Shown here: positions 45,100-53,480 of the stretch, piece after piece
Layout of the letters: each line of letters begins with the position of its first letter
Numbering within the stretch: position 1 is the first letter of the stretch
From: an uncultured Aquimarina sp.
Lineage (GTDB): Bacteria; Bacteroidota; Bacteroidia; Flavobacteriales; Flavobacteriaceae
DNA: 64,000 nt
Assembly: GCA_947503835.1 (NCBI GenBank)
Contig: CANNFM010000025.1
Location: forward strand, 1 to 64,000
Reading direction: 5' to 3'
The notes under the pieces: generated by a model
The model's input: the letters and a program-made list of their open reading frames with translations, nothing else
What the model was told of the DNA's origin: nothing
The model's database searches: none
Made by a program: the position numbers and the translations under genes

Positions 45100-46545
45100 A
45101 TGAAAAATGTAGTAACACAATTTTTTAGGGTATTACTTTATGTTTTTATAATGCTTTCTATAGGCTGTAAAAATTCTAATTCTTCTGAAGAAAAGGATCA
45201 ATTCATTTCTAAGAACGAAAAGCCAAATATCATTTTTATTTTGGCAGACGATCTGGGCTATGGAGATGTAGGTTTTAATGGTCAGGAAAAAATTAAAACG
45301 CCAATACTCGATCAAATGGCTAAAGAAGGAATGATTTTTACCAGGCATTATGCCGGTTCTACAGTTTGTGGGCCATCCAGAGCTAGTCTTATGACAGGTA
45401 TGCACACAGGGCATTCTACAGTAAGAGAAAATCCAAGATGGACTACTTCGGGTAAACCTGTTGATATTTCGGATAACGATATAACGGTAGCAGAAGAACT
45501 TAAGCGAGCAGACTATCGTACAGCAATTGTTGGTAAATGGGGGCTTGCAGAGAATCTTGATGAAGGTAAACCTAATAAACAAGGGTTCGATTATTTCTAT
45601 GGTTTTAATAAACACGGTACAGCACACCATTATTATCCTGAAAAAATCTGGGAAAATGATACTCAAATGAATATTGAAGGTAATGTGATGATGGATAAAA
45701 TAGGGAAATATTCACAAGACCTTTTTACCGAGAAAGCGCTAAATTTTCTGGATAAACAAACACCAGAACAACCCTTCTTTTTGTACTTAACATATACGAT
45801 CCCTCATTACGAATTGACTATTCCCGAAGAGCAAAAGAAACAGTATGTTGATCAAGATTGGCCATTGCGAGAAATGAAAATGGGACATTATCGCAATGAT
45901 AAAAATGGTCATGTTACGTATGCATCTATGGTAAGCAGATTGGATAAAGATGTAGGTCGTATTCTTGAAAAACTTAAAGAGCTTAAAGTAGATGATAATA
46001 CACTAGTTATATTCACTAGCGACAATGGTCATGAGTATGATAACGTAAATGATGAGTTTTTTAATAGCAATGGTGTTTTTAGAGGAAAAAAGCGCGATTT
46101 GTATGAAGGTGGTATTCGTATGCCTTTTGTTGCACGATGGCCAAAGAAAATAAAACCAGGAACTCAAACCAATCATATGTCAGCTTTTTGGGACTTTTTA
46201 CCAACAGCTTGTGATATTGCAGAAGTAAAACCTTCTTTAGAAGTAGATGGGAAATCTTATTTACCAACTTTATTAGAAAATACAAAGCAGATAAAGCACG
46301 ACTATTTGTATTGGGAATTCAACGAAAAGAAAGGCCCTATTCAGGCATTGATAAAAGAGGATTGGAAACTTATCTATTTTGTGAAAGATCATTATGAACT
46401 ATATAATCTTAAAACAGATCCTTCAGAAAGCCATGATTTATATAATCGAGAACAAGAAAAAGCTTCAGAGTTAAAGAAACTTTTGGCAGAGGCCAGGACA
46501 GATCACCCCGAGTTTTTACTTGAGAAAAAGAAAAAAAATAATTAA
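45100..46545 (+). CDS. S1-family sulfatase 1 (lipoprotein)
   Basis: 481 residues, lipoprotein signal ending LSIGC (Cys23). Metal ligands ADD (49-51), formylglycine site CGPSR with Cys90, then GKWGLAE and FTSDNGHE. It removes sulfate esters after Cys is oxidised to formylglycine. The GKWGL variant (instead of GKWHLG) and the ...GFDYF-GF-K-HGTAHHYYP segment are shared with sulfatase 7 (59903), so these two belong to one subfamily. The position of the sulfate cut is unknown. Divergent from the GH16 gene under the shared operator. Confidence 0.93.
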   Translation: MKNVVTQFFRVLLYVFIMLSIGCKNSNSSEEKDQFISKNEKPNIIFILADDLGYGDVGFNGQEKIKTPILDQMAKEGMIFTRHYAGSTVCGPSRASLMTGMHTGHSTVRENPRWTTSGKPVDISDNDITVAEELKRADYRTAIVGKWGLAENLDEGKPNKQGFDYFYGFNKHGTAHHYYPEKIWENDTQMNIEGNVMMDKIGKYSQDLFTEKALNFLDKQTPEQPFFLYLTYTIPHYELTIPEEQKKQYVDQDWPLREMKMGHYRNDKNGHVTYASMVSRLDKDVGRILEKLKELKVDDNTLVIFTSDNGHEYDNVNDEFFNSNGVFRGKKRDLYEGGIRMPFVARWPKKIKPGTQTNHMSAFWDFLPTACDIAEVKPSLEVDGKSYLPTLLENTKQIKHDYLYWEFNEKKGPIQALIKEDWKLIYFVKDHYELYNLKTDPSESHDLYNREQEKASELKKLLAEARTDHPEFLLEKKKKNN

Positions 46546-46585
46546 GGATTGATTCACTTTATTAAATATGATACTGATATAATCT

Positions 46586-46858
46586 GTTGTGCATTTAGGA
46601 AAATTAGTACAAAAAAGACGTCAATTCGAGTGTTTTGTCGTAATGACCTCTCGACTTCGCTCGAGATGACAGAAGACAAAATGCCCGCCTGCCGGATGGG
46701 TAGGTATCGACCCTACGACAAGCTCAGGATGACAAAGCTTTTTTTTAACCAATAATCCTATTCTCGATAGCTCTGCTGAGCCAGTCGAAGTATACTCCTC
46801 CTAAAGTCGAAGCATTCGAATTGACGGAGTTTGGTTAAAAAACATCTAAATGCACAAC
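46586..46858. repeat. Long palindromic intergenic element, copy C
   Basis: Bounded by a perfect 13-bp inverted repeat GTTGTGCATTTAG (46586-46598) / CTAAATGCACAAC (46846-46858). Inside are GACGTCAATTCGAGTGTTTTGTC (left arm, in part), a CTCGACTTCGCTCGAG hairpin, a CGACAAGCTCAGGATGAC unit, TTCTCGATAG and the right arm ATTCGAATTGACG. It fills most of the 337-base gap 46546-46882; a short open frame across it is not a gene. Confidence 0.85.
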
Positions 46859-46882
46859 GAGTTAATATAAAACAAACCAAAG

Positions 46883-48346
46883 ATGATATATAGACTTGTA
46901 TGTATAGCATGCATATTTTTTGCTTGCAAAAAAAACAAAGCCTTAAAAGAAACAGAGATAGTTACAGCCAAACCCAATATTGTTTGGATCATGCTCGAAG
47001 ATTGGGGATATCAACTTTCTTGCTACGGAGAACCCGGGATTCAAACCCCAAATGTTGATAAGGTAGCCGAAGAAGGAATTCGCTATACGAATTCATTTGC
47101 TACTGCGCCTGTTTGTTCACCTTCACGTTCTGCAATGATAACAGGGTTTCATCAAAATTATATTGGAGCCAGCCAGCATCGTACTGCTAAAGAACAGAAA
47201 AAATCATTACCCTACGGAATAAAACCCATTACCAAACTCTTAGAAGAGGCGGGATATTTTACCTGTTTTATGGAAAATAGAAAAACAGATCTGAATTTTA
47301 CTTTTGATGGAAATCTCTATCAAGGAAAAGACTGGAATGAACGAGCAGCAGGACAACCCTTCTTCGCACAAATTACTTTTGGAGGAACACATAGACTATG
47401 GAAACGAGACTCGGTACATCCTATTGATATTTCTAAAGTACGACTTCCTCCTTATTACCCTCAAACCGATCTGGCAAAACGTGATTGGGCCAACGGATTA
47501 GAAGCTATGCAATTGGTAGATAGACAAGTAGGGGGAATCATTAATCGATTAGAAAAAGAAGGTTTAGCTAATAACACCTTAGTATTTATTATAGGAGATA
47601 ATGGGCGATGTATGCCGAGAGGAAAGCAATTCTTATATGATGGTGGTATACAAGTACCGATCATAGCACGTTGGCCAGGAAAAATAAAACCAAAAACCGT
47701 TTCTGATCATATGGTAATGACTATTGATATCTCTAAGACTATTTTAGATATTGCAGGAGCTACTTCTGCTCATAAACTGCAAGGAAAGAATTTGTTTGGT
47801 GATGAAGTCAGAGACAGAGAGTATATTTTTGCGGCAAGGGATAAAATGGATGATACACATGATGCTATACGCACTATTCGCTCATCTAGATACAAATTGA
47901 TCCATAATTTAATGCCAGAGCGGGCCTATTGCCAGTTTAATCAATACAAAGAGAAGAGTTATCCTGTTTTAGCACAATTAAATGTATTGCACATGAAAGG
48001 CCAACTTACCAAAGAGCAAGCCGCTTTTATGGCATCGTCAAAACCCGATTTCGAACTATATGATCTTGAAAATGACCCTTATGAAATGAACAACCTTGCA
48101 AATAACCCTGAGTATGCCAAAATAAAGAATAAACTCATTACCGAATTGGAAGCATGGAGGCGAAAAGTTAATGATAAAGGAGTTACCGAAACATTTAGAG
48201 AAGGGGGTTGGTCTTCAGAATATCCTACAAAAACACAAGAAGAATGGGAAGCTCATTTAGAAAAATTTAAACCTTGGGTGTTTAGAACACCAGATACAAA
48301 AATAGATCATCCATTTTATCCCTCAAAGAAAAAGGATAAACCTTAA
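46883..48346 (+). CDS. S1-family sulfatase 2 (N-sulfoglucosamine sulfohydrolase-like lipoprotein)
   Basis: 487 residues with a short lipoprotein signal (MIYRLVCIACIFFAC, Cys15). The formylglycine site is CSPSR with Cys78; the first metal pair is Glu39-Asp40 (LEDWG). FMENRKTDLNF in place of the GKWHLG motif and the QNYIGASQHR segment match the SGSH-like branch of sulfatases, which in other bacteria act on heparan-type N- or O-sulfates or on algal glycans. It is convergent with sulfatase 3; the two stop codons share a TTAA. Confidence 0.92.
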   Translation: MIYRLVCIACIFFACKKNKALKETEIVTAKPNIVWIMLEDWGYQLSCYGEPGIQTPNVDKVAEEGIRYTNSFATAPVCSPSRSAMITGFHQNYIGASQHRTAKEQKKSLPYGIKPITKLLEEAGYFTCFMENRKTDLNFTFDGNLYQGKDWNERAAGQPFFAQITFGGTHRLWKRDSVHPIDISKVRLPPYYPQTDLAKRDWANGLEAMQLVDRQVGGIINRLEKEGLANNTLVFIIGDNGRCMPRGKQFLYDGGIQVPIIARWPGKIKPKTVSDHMVMTIDISKTILDIAGATSAHKLQGKNLFGDEVRDREYIFAARDKMDDTHDAIRTIRSSRYKLIHNLMPERAYCQFNQYKEKSYPVLAQLNVLHMKGQLTKEQAAFMASSKPDFELYDLENDPYEMNNLANNPEYAKIKNKLITELEAWRRKVNDKGVTETFREGGWSSEYPTKTQEEWEAHLEKFKPWVFRTPDTKIDHPFYPSKKKDKP

Positions 48347-49908
48347 AATTCTCTTTCTTTTCGTTCTTTGATCTTGTTTAACTCTAGCTGCATTGCTTTT
48401 GCGAGTTCTGGATTTTTTTCTGCAATATTATGTTGTTCTTCTGGATCTGTACTTAGATCGAATAACTGAGGAAAAGATTCAAACCCTGATTCGATGCTTT
48501 TGTTTTTTTGTATCCAATCGTAACGGTTTTTTTCTTTAGAAAGAGGTTCGATGTATTTAAATGTATTCTTTCGTAGTGATAAAGTATAGGATTCTTCTAT
48601 CATATATTCTCTGCCTTTAGCCCGAGACGATAATAGAAGTTCTGATATATCTTTACTATCGATAGCTTCATTTTTGGTTAACTCTTGTCCAGTAATCGCG
48701 GCTAAAGAAGCATATATATCTACCTGGCTCCATAACGCATCACTTTCACCAGGTTGAACAGTCTTTGGCCAATACATAATAGTCGGGACACGTGTTCCTG
48801 CTTCAAAAGCACTATATTTTCCTCCTCTGTATATCCCAGAGGGTTTGTGATCTCCCAATTTTTCAATAGCTTCATCTTGATATCCATCATTTAATACCGG
48901 ACCGTTATCACTGGTAAAGATGATCAAGGTGTTTTTATCAATTTCCAAGCGTTCTAATTCATTAATGATTTCTCCGGTTATCCAATCCATCTGTGCTATA
49001 GCATCACCGCGCACTCCCATCGTACTTTTGCCTATAAAACGTTTATTAGGTAATCGTGGTACATGGATATCATGAAAAGAAAAGAACAAAAAGAAAGGAT
49101 CGTCTTTGGCATTATGTATAAAATCTTTGGCCTTTGTTGTTAAGATATCCGGAAATTCTTCATCAACCCATAGTGCATCTTCTCCGCCATCCATAAATCC
49201 GATTCTACTAATACCGTTAATAATAGTATTACTATGTTGTCCATCTGCTTTTTGTCGTAACAGCTCAGGATTTTCTGTACCTACAGGCATATTTCCAATT
49301 TTTTCTTTATAACTTACTATAATAGGTTCATTTGCAGAGGTATGATTTACAACGGTATGATTTTCCAGAAAAACTGCGGGTACACGATCCCCAGTAGCAG
49401 GAATAAGATAACTGTAATCGAATCCTATTTCTAACGGCCCTGGTTTTACTTCCTGATTCCAATCCACATTTCCGTCTCCTAACCCTAAGTGCCATTTCCC
49501 TACGACGGCAGTCTTGTATCCTGCTTTTTTTAGCATCGATGGGATTGTTGGAGTGTTAGGAGAAATAATCAAAGGAGCATCTCCTGCAAGAATTTCTGCA
49601 TTATTTCTAAAAGCATATTGCCCTGTCAACAATGAGTATCGTGAAGGTGTACAGGTAGCAGCAGTACTGTGAGCATCGGTGTATTTAATCCCTCCTTTGG
49701 CTAGCTTATCTACATTAGGCGTGCTAACATTAATAGCCCCGTAACTACTCACATCGCCATAGCCAAGGTCATCGACATAGAAGATAATAATATTGGGTTT
49801 TTTAACCTTGTTTTCTGTTTTGCTCATCGTATTTTGATTTGAATTTTCTTTACAAGAAACAATACAAAAAAAGGCTAATAGGAATGTGGCTAGTTTTATT
49901 GGATTCAT
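48343..49908 (-). CDS. S1-family sulfatase 3 (arylsulfatase A-like lipoprotein)
   Basis: 521 residues with lipobox CIVSC (Cys19). Formylglycine site CTPSR with Cys86, metal pair Asp46-Asp47 in YVDDLGYGDVSSYG, and VVGKWHLGLGDGNVDWN then FTSDNGPVL. The layout YVDDLGYGD with the long HTVVNHTSAN insertion is that of arylsulfatase A-like members found in algal polysaccharide loci. It is divergent from the GH2 operon and probably under operator 2. Confidence 0.92.
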   Translation of the reverse strand: MNPIKLATFLLAFFCIVSCKENSNQNTMSKTENKVKKPNIIIFYVDDLGYGDVSSYGAINVSTPNVDKLAKGGIKYTDAHSTAATCTPSRYSLLTGQYAFRNNAEILAGDAPLIISPNTPTIPSMLKKAGYKTAVVGKWHLGLGDGNVDWNQEVKPGPLEIGFDYSYLIPATGDRVPAVFLENHTVVNHTSANEPIIVSYKEKIGNMPVGTENPELLRQKADGQHSNTIINGISRIGFMDGGEDALWVDEEFPDILTTKAKDFIHNAKDDPFFLFFSFHDIHVPRLPNKRFIGKSTMGVRGDAIAQMDWITGEIINELERLEIDKNTLIIFTSDNGPVLNDGYQDEAIEKLGDHKPSGIYRGGKYSAFEAGTRVPTIMYWPKTVQPGESDALWSQVDIYASLAAITGQELTKNEAIDSKDISELLLSSRAKGREYMIEESYTLSLRKNTFKYIEPLSKEKNRYDWIQKNKSIESGFESFPQLFDLSTDPEEQHNIAEKNPELAKAMQLELNKIKERKEREF

Positions 49909-50244
49909 TTTTTATAAGGCTAGAATTTAGATCAAAATCATTTCGATGAATGTATGGATTTAAGTTGTAATAGTAAGGTGATTTATGTTGCAAAAAAGTA
50001 CAATTTAGTCACGTAGGGGTAAACCTAAAATACTTGAAAAGTAGATATACTGTATGCTAAACTTGGCCTTTGTGTCTCAAATTGGGGGTGAGAATGTTAC
50101 AATCTTTCAAGAGGTGATTAAGAGGAAGTAGGCCCCTAAACTTTTATACCTACATTTAATTTATGGAACATTTTTTAGCTCATTACAAGCAAAAAAATAG
50201 ATCAATATAAAAGGCTCGAATAATTATAAAATCAAATAATTAAA
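49909..50244. promoter_or_regulatory. Divergent promoter region between sulfatase 3 and the GH2 operon
   Basis: 336 bases without a gene. It carries the dyad at 50074-50098 that matches the one near the GH16 gene. I found no second shared motif except short T-rich stretches. Confidence 0.5.
50074..50098. promoter_or_regulatory. Candidate operator 2 (TCTCA-N9-TGAGA)
   Basis: Counterpart of the 44952-44976 sequence, with two differences in the centre (GA against TG). It is 166 bases from the sulfatase 3 start and 147 from the GH2 start, similar distances to copy 1. Confidence 0.7.
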
Positions 50245-53200
50245 ATGTATAAAAACGTTACAATATTCACACTGCTATATCTTTTTTTAGGTCAAATAAC
50301 TGGGTATGGACAAGAACGACTTGAATGGGAAAATCCAGAAATATTTCAAATCAATAGAGAGTATCCTCATGCTACTTTTTATCGTCATGAAACCGAAACG
50401 TCAGCATTAAATGCTAAAGCTTATGAAGGATCACCTTTTTATCAATCTCTAAACGGGGTATGGAAATTTAATTGGGTTAAAAAACCTTCAGAAAGACCTA
50501 CGTTTTTCTATAGGGATGATTATGACGTTTCTGACTGGGATGATATAAAAGTCCCTGCAAATTGGGAAATGGAAGGATATGGTATTCCATTATATGTAAG
50601 TGCGGGGTATACGTTTAAAGTAAATCCACCATTTATAGATCATAGTTATAATCCAGTGGGGAGTTATAAGAAAGAGTTTATGATTTCTGCCGACTGGAAA
50701 GAAAATAAAGAGGTCTATCTATACTTTGGTGCTGTAAGAAGTGCAATGTATATCTGGGTGAATGGCCAGAAAGTAGGGTATAATGAAGGAAGTAAAACAC
50801 CTGCCGAGTATAATATTTCAAAGTATATTAAACAGGGGAAAAATACAGTAGCAGTAGAAGTATATCGATGGTCTGATGCCTCCTATATGGAAGATCAGGA
50901 TTTCTGGAGATTAAGTGGGATCGAAAGAGATGTGTATGTATACGCGACACCAAAAGTTACTATGAGGGATTATCGATCGATTGCAAGTCTGGATGATACC
51001 TATACCGATGGACAATTTGATGTACATATAGCCTATAGAAATACCAGCGGAAAGAATGCTAAAGGTCATACTGCACAGGTGAAACTAATGGATGGAAAAA
51101 AGGAAGTGCTTTCTTTTACTAAATCAAGTGACATTCTTGTTGGAGATCAATCCAGTATAAAATTTAATGGAGTCGTTCCCAAAGTAAATAAGTGGTCGGC
51201 AGAAACTCCTTATTTATATACGTTACTCATTACCTTAAAGGATAAAAAAGGAAATGTATTAGAAGCTGTTAAATCTAGGGTGGGCTTTAGAAAAATAGAG
51301 ATCAAGAATAGCCAGTTTTTAGTGAATGGAATGGCTGTCTATCTAAAAGGGGCTAATCTACACGATCATGATGAGGTTACAGGACATGTAGTGAGCGAAG
51401 AATTGACGATGAAAGATCTTCGGGTCATGAAAGAATATAATCTTAATGCAATACGATGTAGCCATTATCCTAAAGATGAACATTTTTATCGACTTTGTGA
51501 TGAATACGGGTTTTATGTTGTTGATGAAGCCAATATAGAGAGTCATGGTTTAGGGGCTAGTAACCAAAGAGGGTTTGATAAAGATTTGAAAGCACAATCC
51601 ATACACCCTGCTTATCAACCAGAGTGGAAAGCTATGCACCTGGATAGAACCATCAGAATGTATGAAAGAGATAAAAATTTTGCCAGTGTAGTGACATGGT
51701 CTTTGGGAAATGAAGCAGGTAACGGGCAGAATTTTTTTGCTACCTATGAGTGGTTGAAGAAAAAAGATAAGACACGACCGGTACAGTATGAAGGAGCAAC
51801 CAAGTTCGAAAATTCAGATATTCAGGCTCCAATGTATGCCAGAATACCCGGATTAATAAAATATGCAGAAAATAATCCTAGAAGACCTTTTATTCTATGT
51901 GAATATGCTCATGCAATGGGTAATAGCGTTGGAAACCTTCAGGATTATTGGGATGTCATCGAAAAATATGATGTGCTACAAGGAGGGTTTATTTGGGATT
52001 GGGTAGATCAGGGATTGATTACTAAAGATGAAAATGGAGAACAATACTATGGATATGGTGGAGATTTTGGGTCACAAGGACTCAGGCATTCAGATAATTT
52101 TTGTCTTAATGGGATCGTTAATCCTGACCGCACACCACATCCTGCTTTATTTGAAGTAAAAAAAGTATATCAATACATAAAATTTAAAGAATTTGATAAG
52201 GTAACTGGGATGCTTACTTTATATAATGGCTATGATTTTACGGATTTGAATAAGTTTGCTTTCTCTTGGGAGCTACTTAAAAATGGAGAGCCCGTCGCTG
52301 ATGGAGATTTTGACCCCCAAAGTTTAGCCCCACATAATACAAAAGATGTTAAAATTCAACTTCCCCAATTTGATAATGACAGCGAGTATTATTTAAGCAT
52401 AAATGCAGTGTTGAAAGCATCCGAGGGCCTCCTCAAATCCGGTCATGAAGTAGCTAAAGAAGAGTTTCAGCTAACCACAGGGGTTCCTACTGTGTTTCAG
52501 CCTAAAAAACCAGAAGAATTAGTAGTGAAATCAACCAAGACAGATCTTGAAATAAAAGGGAAGGAGTTTAAGATCATTTATGATAAAAACTCAGGACGCC
52601 TCGTATCATTGGATTATGGTAATGGAAATGTATTGCAGTCACCTATAGTGCCAAATTTTTGGAGAGCACCTATAGACAATGATTATGGATTTAAAATGCA
52701 AAATAAATTTGTGGTTTGGAAAAAAGCTTCGCAAGATCAAGGGTTAAAAAAGATAGCTAGTGTAGATGAAAATAAAAAAAGTATTACTAATGGTTTATTC
52801 AAGAATAATGCTGTGATTATCGAAACCTCATATCACTTACCAGATGTATCAGGAGAGGTAAAAGTCAATTATACAATTAATGGAGGTGGAGAAATACTTG
52901 TTTCAACAGAATTGATTGGCGTATCAGATACACTACCTAATCTTCCTAGGTTTGGTAATAATTTGGTGCTAAAAAATGAATATCAACAAGTAGAATGGTA
53001 TGGTAGAGGACCACATGAAAACTATGCCGATAGGAATTCTGCAGCATTCGTGAGGAATTATAAAGCAAAAGTAAAAGACTTATATTTTCGTTACATTAGA
53101 CCACAGGAAAATGGGTATAAGACCGACGTACGAGAGGTGAAATTTGTAAACGATAAAGGTGCCGGAATTGCCTTTTTAGCTACAAAAAAACACTTAAGTT

Positions 53201-53427
53201 TTAGTGCACATCACCAATTGAATAGTGATTTTGATGCCGGTTTCAAGAAAATACAAAGACATACAATAGATATTCCAAAAAGAGCATTAGTCAATGTCAA
53301 TATTGATTATAAACAAATGGGAGTAGGAGGAGATACCAGCTGGGGAGCCATGCCTCTTGATCCATATATGATTCCGTCAGGAAATATGAAATATGAATAT
53401 ATCATCAAACCTGTAAAAAAGGACTGA
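50245..53427 (+). CDS. GH2 beta-galactosidase (LacZ-like), exported
   Basis: 1060 residues with a signal peptide (1-22, cleaved near YGQ). Five-domain LacZ layout: sugar-binding domain (45-230), immunoglobulin-like domain (235-345), TIM barrel (350-650) with acid/base Glu in WSLGNEAGNG (about 490) and nucleophile Glu in ILCEYAHAMGNS (about 551), and the Bgal small chain (780-1055) with NFWRAPIDNDYG and WYGRGPHENYADR. It should remove terminal beta-galactose from oligosaccharides in the periplasm. First gene of the operon with five downstream genes. Confidence 0.94.
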   Translation: MYKNVTIFTLLYLFLGQITGYGQERLEWENPEIFQINREYPHATFYRHETETSALNAKAYEGSPFYQSLNGVWKFNWVKKPSERPTFFYRDDYDVSDWDDIKVPANWEMEGYGIPLYVSAGYTFKVNPPFIDHSYNPVGSYKKEFMISADWKENKEVYLYFGAVRSAMYIWVNGQKVGYNEGSKTPAEYNISKYIKQGKNTVAVEVYRWSDASYMEDQDFWRLSGIERDVYVYATPKVTMRDYRSIASLDDTYTDGQFDVHIAYRNTSGKNAKGHTAQVKLMDGKKEVLSFTKSSDILVGDQSSIKFNGVVPKVNKWSAETPYLYTLLITLKDKKGNVLEAVKSRVGFRKIEIKNSQFLVNGMAVYLKGANLHDHDEVTGHVVSEELTMKDLRVMKEYNLNAIRCSHYPKDEHFYRLCDEYGFYVVDEANIESHGLGASNQRGFDKDLKAQSIHPAYQPEWKAMHLDRTIRMYERDKNFASVVTWSLGNEAGNGQNFFATYEWLKKKDKTRPVQYEGATKFENSDIQAPMYARIPGLIKYAENNPRRPFILCEYAHAMGNSVGNLQDYWDVIEKYDVLQGGFIWDWVDQGLITKDENGEQYYGYGGDFGSQGLRHSDNFCLNGIVNPDRTPHPALFEVKKVYQYIKFKEFDKVTGMLTLYNGYDFTDLNKFAFSWELLKNGEPVADGDFDPQSLAPHNTKDVKIQLPQFDNDSEYYLSINAVLKASEGLLKSGHEVAKEEFQLTTGVPTVFQPKKPEELVVKSTKTDLEIKGKEFKIIYDKNSGRLVSLDYGNGNVLQSPIVPNFWRAPIDNDYGFKMQNKFVVWKKASQDQGLKKIASVDENKKSITNGLFKNNAVIIETSYHLPDVSGEVKVNYTINGGGEILVSTELIGVSDTLPNLPRFGNNLVLKNEYQQVEWYGRGPHENYADRNSAAFVRNYKAKVKDLYFRYIRPQENGYKTDVREVKFVNDKGAGIAFLATKKHLSFSAHHQLNSDFDAGFKKIQRHTIDIPKRALVNVNIDYKQMGVGGDTSWGAMPLDPYMIPSGNMKYEYIIKPVKKD

Positions 53428-53480
53428 GTAGCAGAATAAGTATAATTATTTTAATCTATTGAAATCAAAAAATCATACCA

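Noticed and set aside
46549..46755. A 68-codon open frame on the plus strand after sulfatase 1
   Set aside because: It is entirely made of the palindromic intergenic element and its nested hairpins; composition is not protein-like and no start signal is seen.
46883..48346. Sulfatase 2 as a pseudogene because it lacks GKWHLG
   Set aside because: The FMENRKTDLNF replacement is normal for the SGSH-like branch, and the Cys site, metal ligands and full length are intact.
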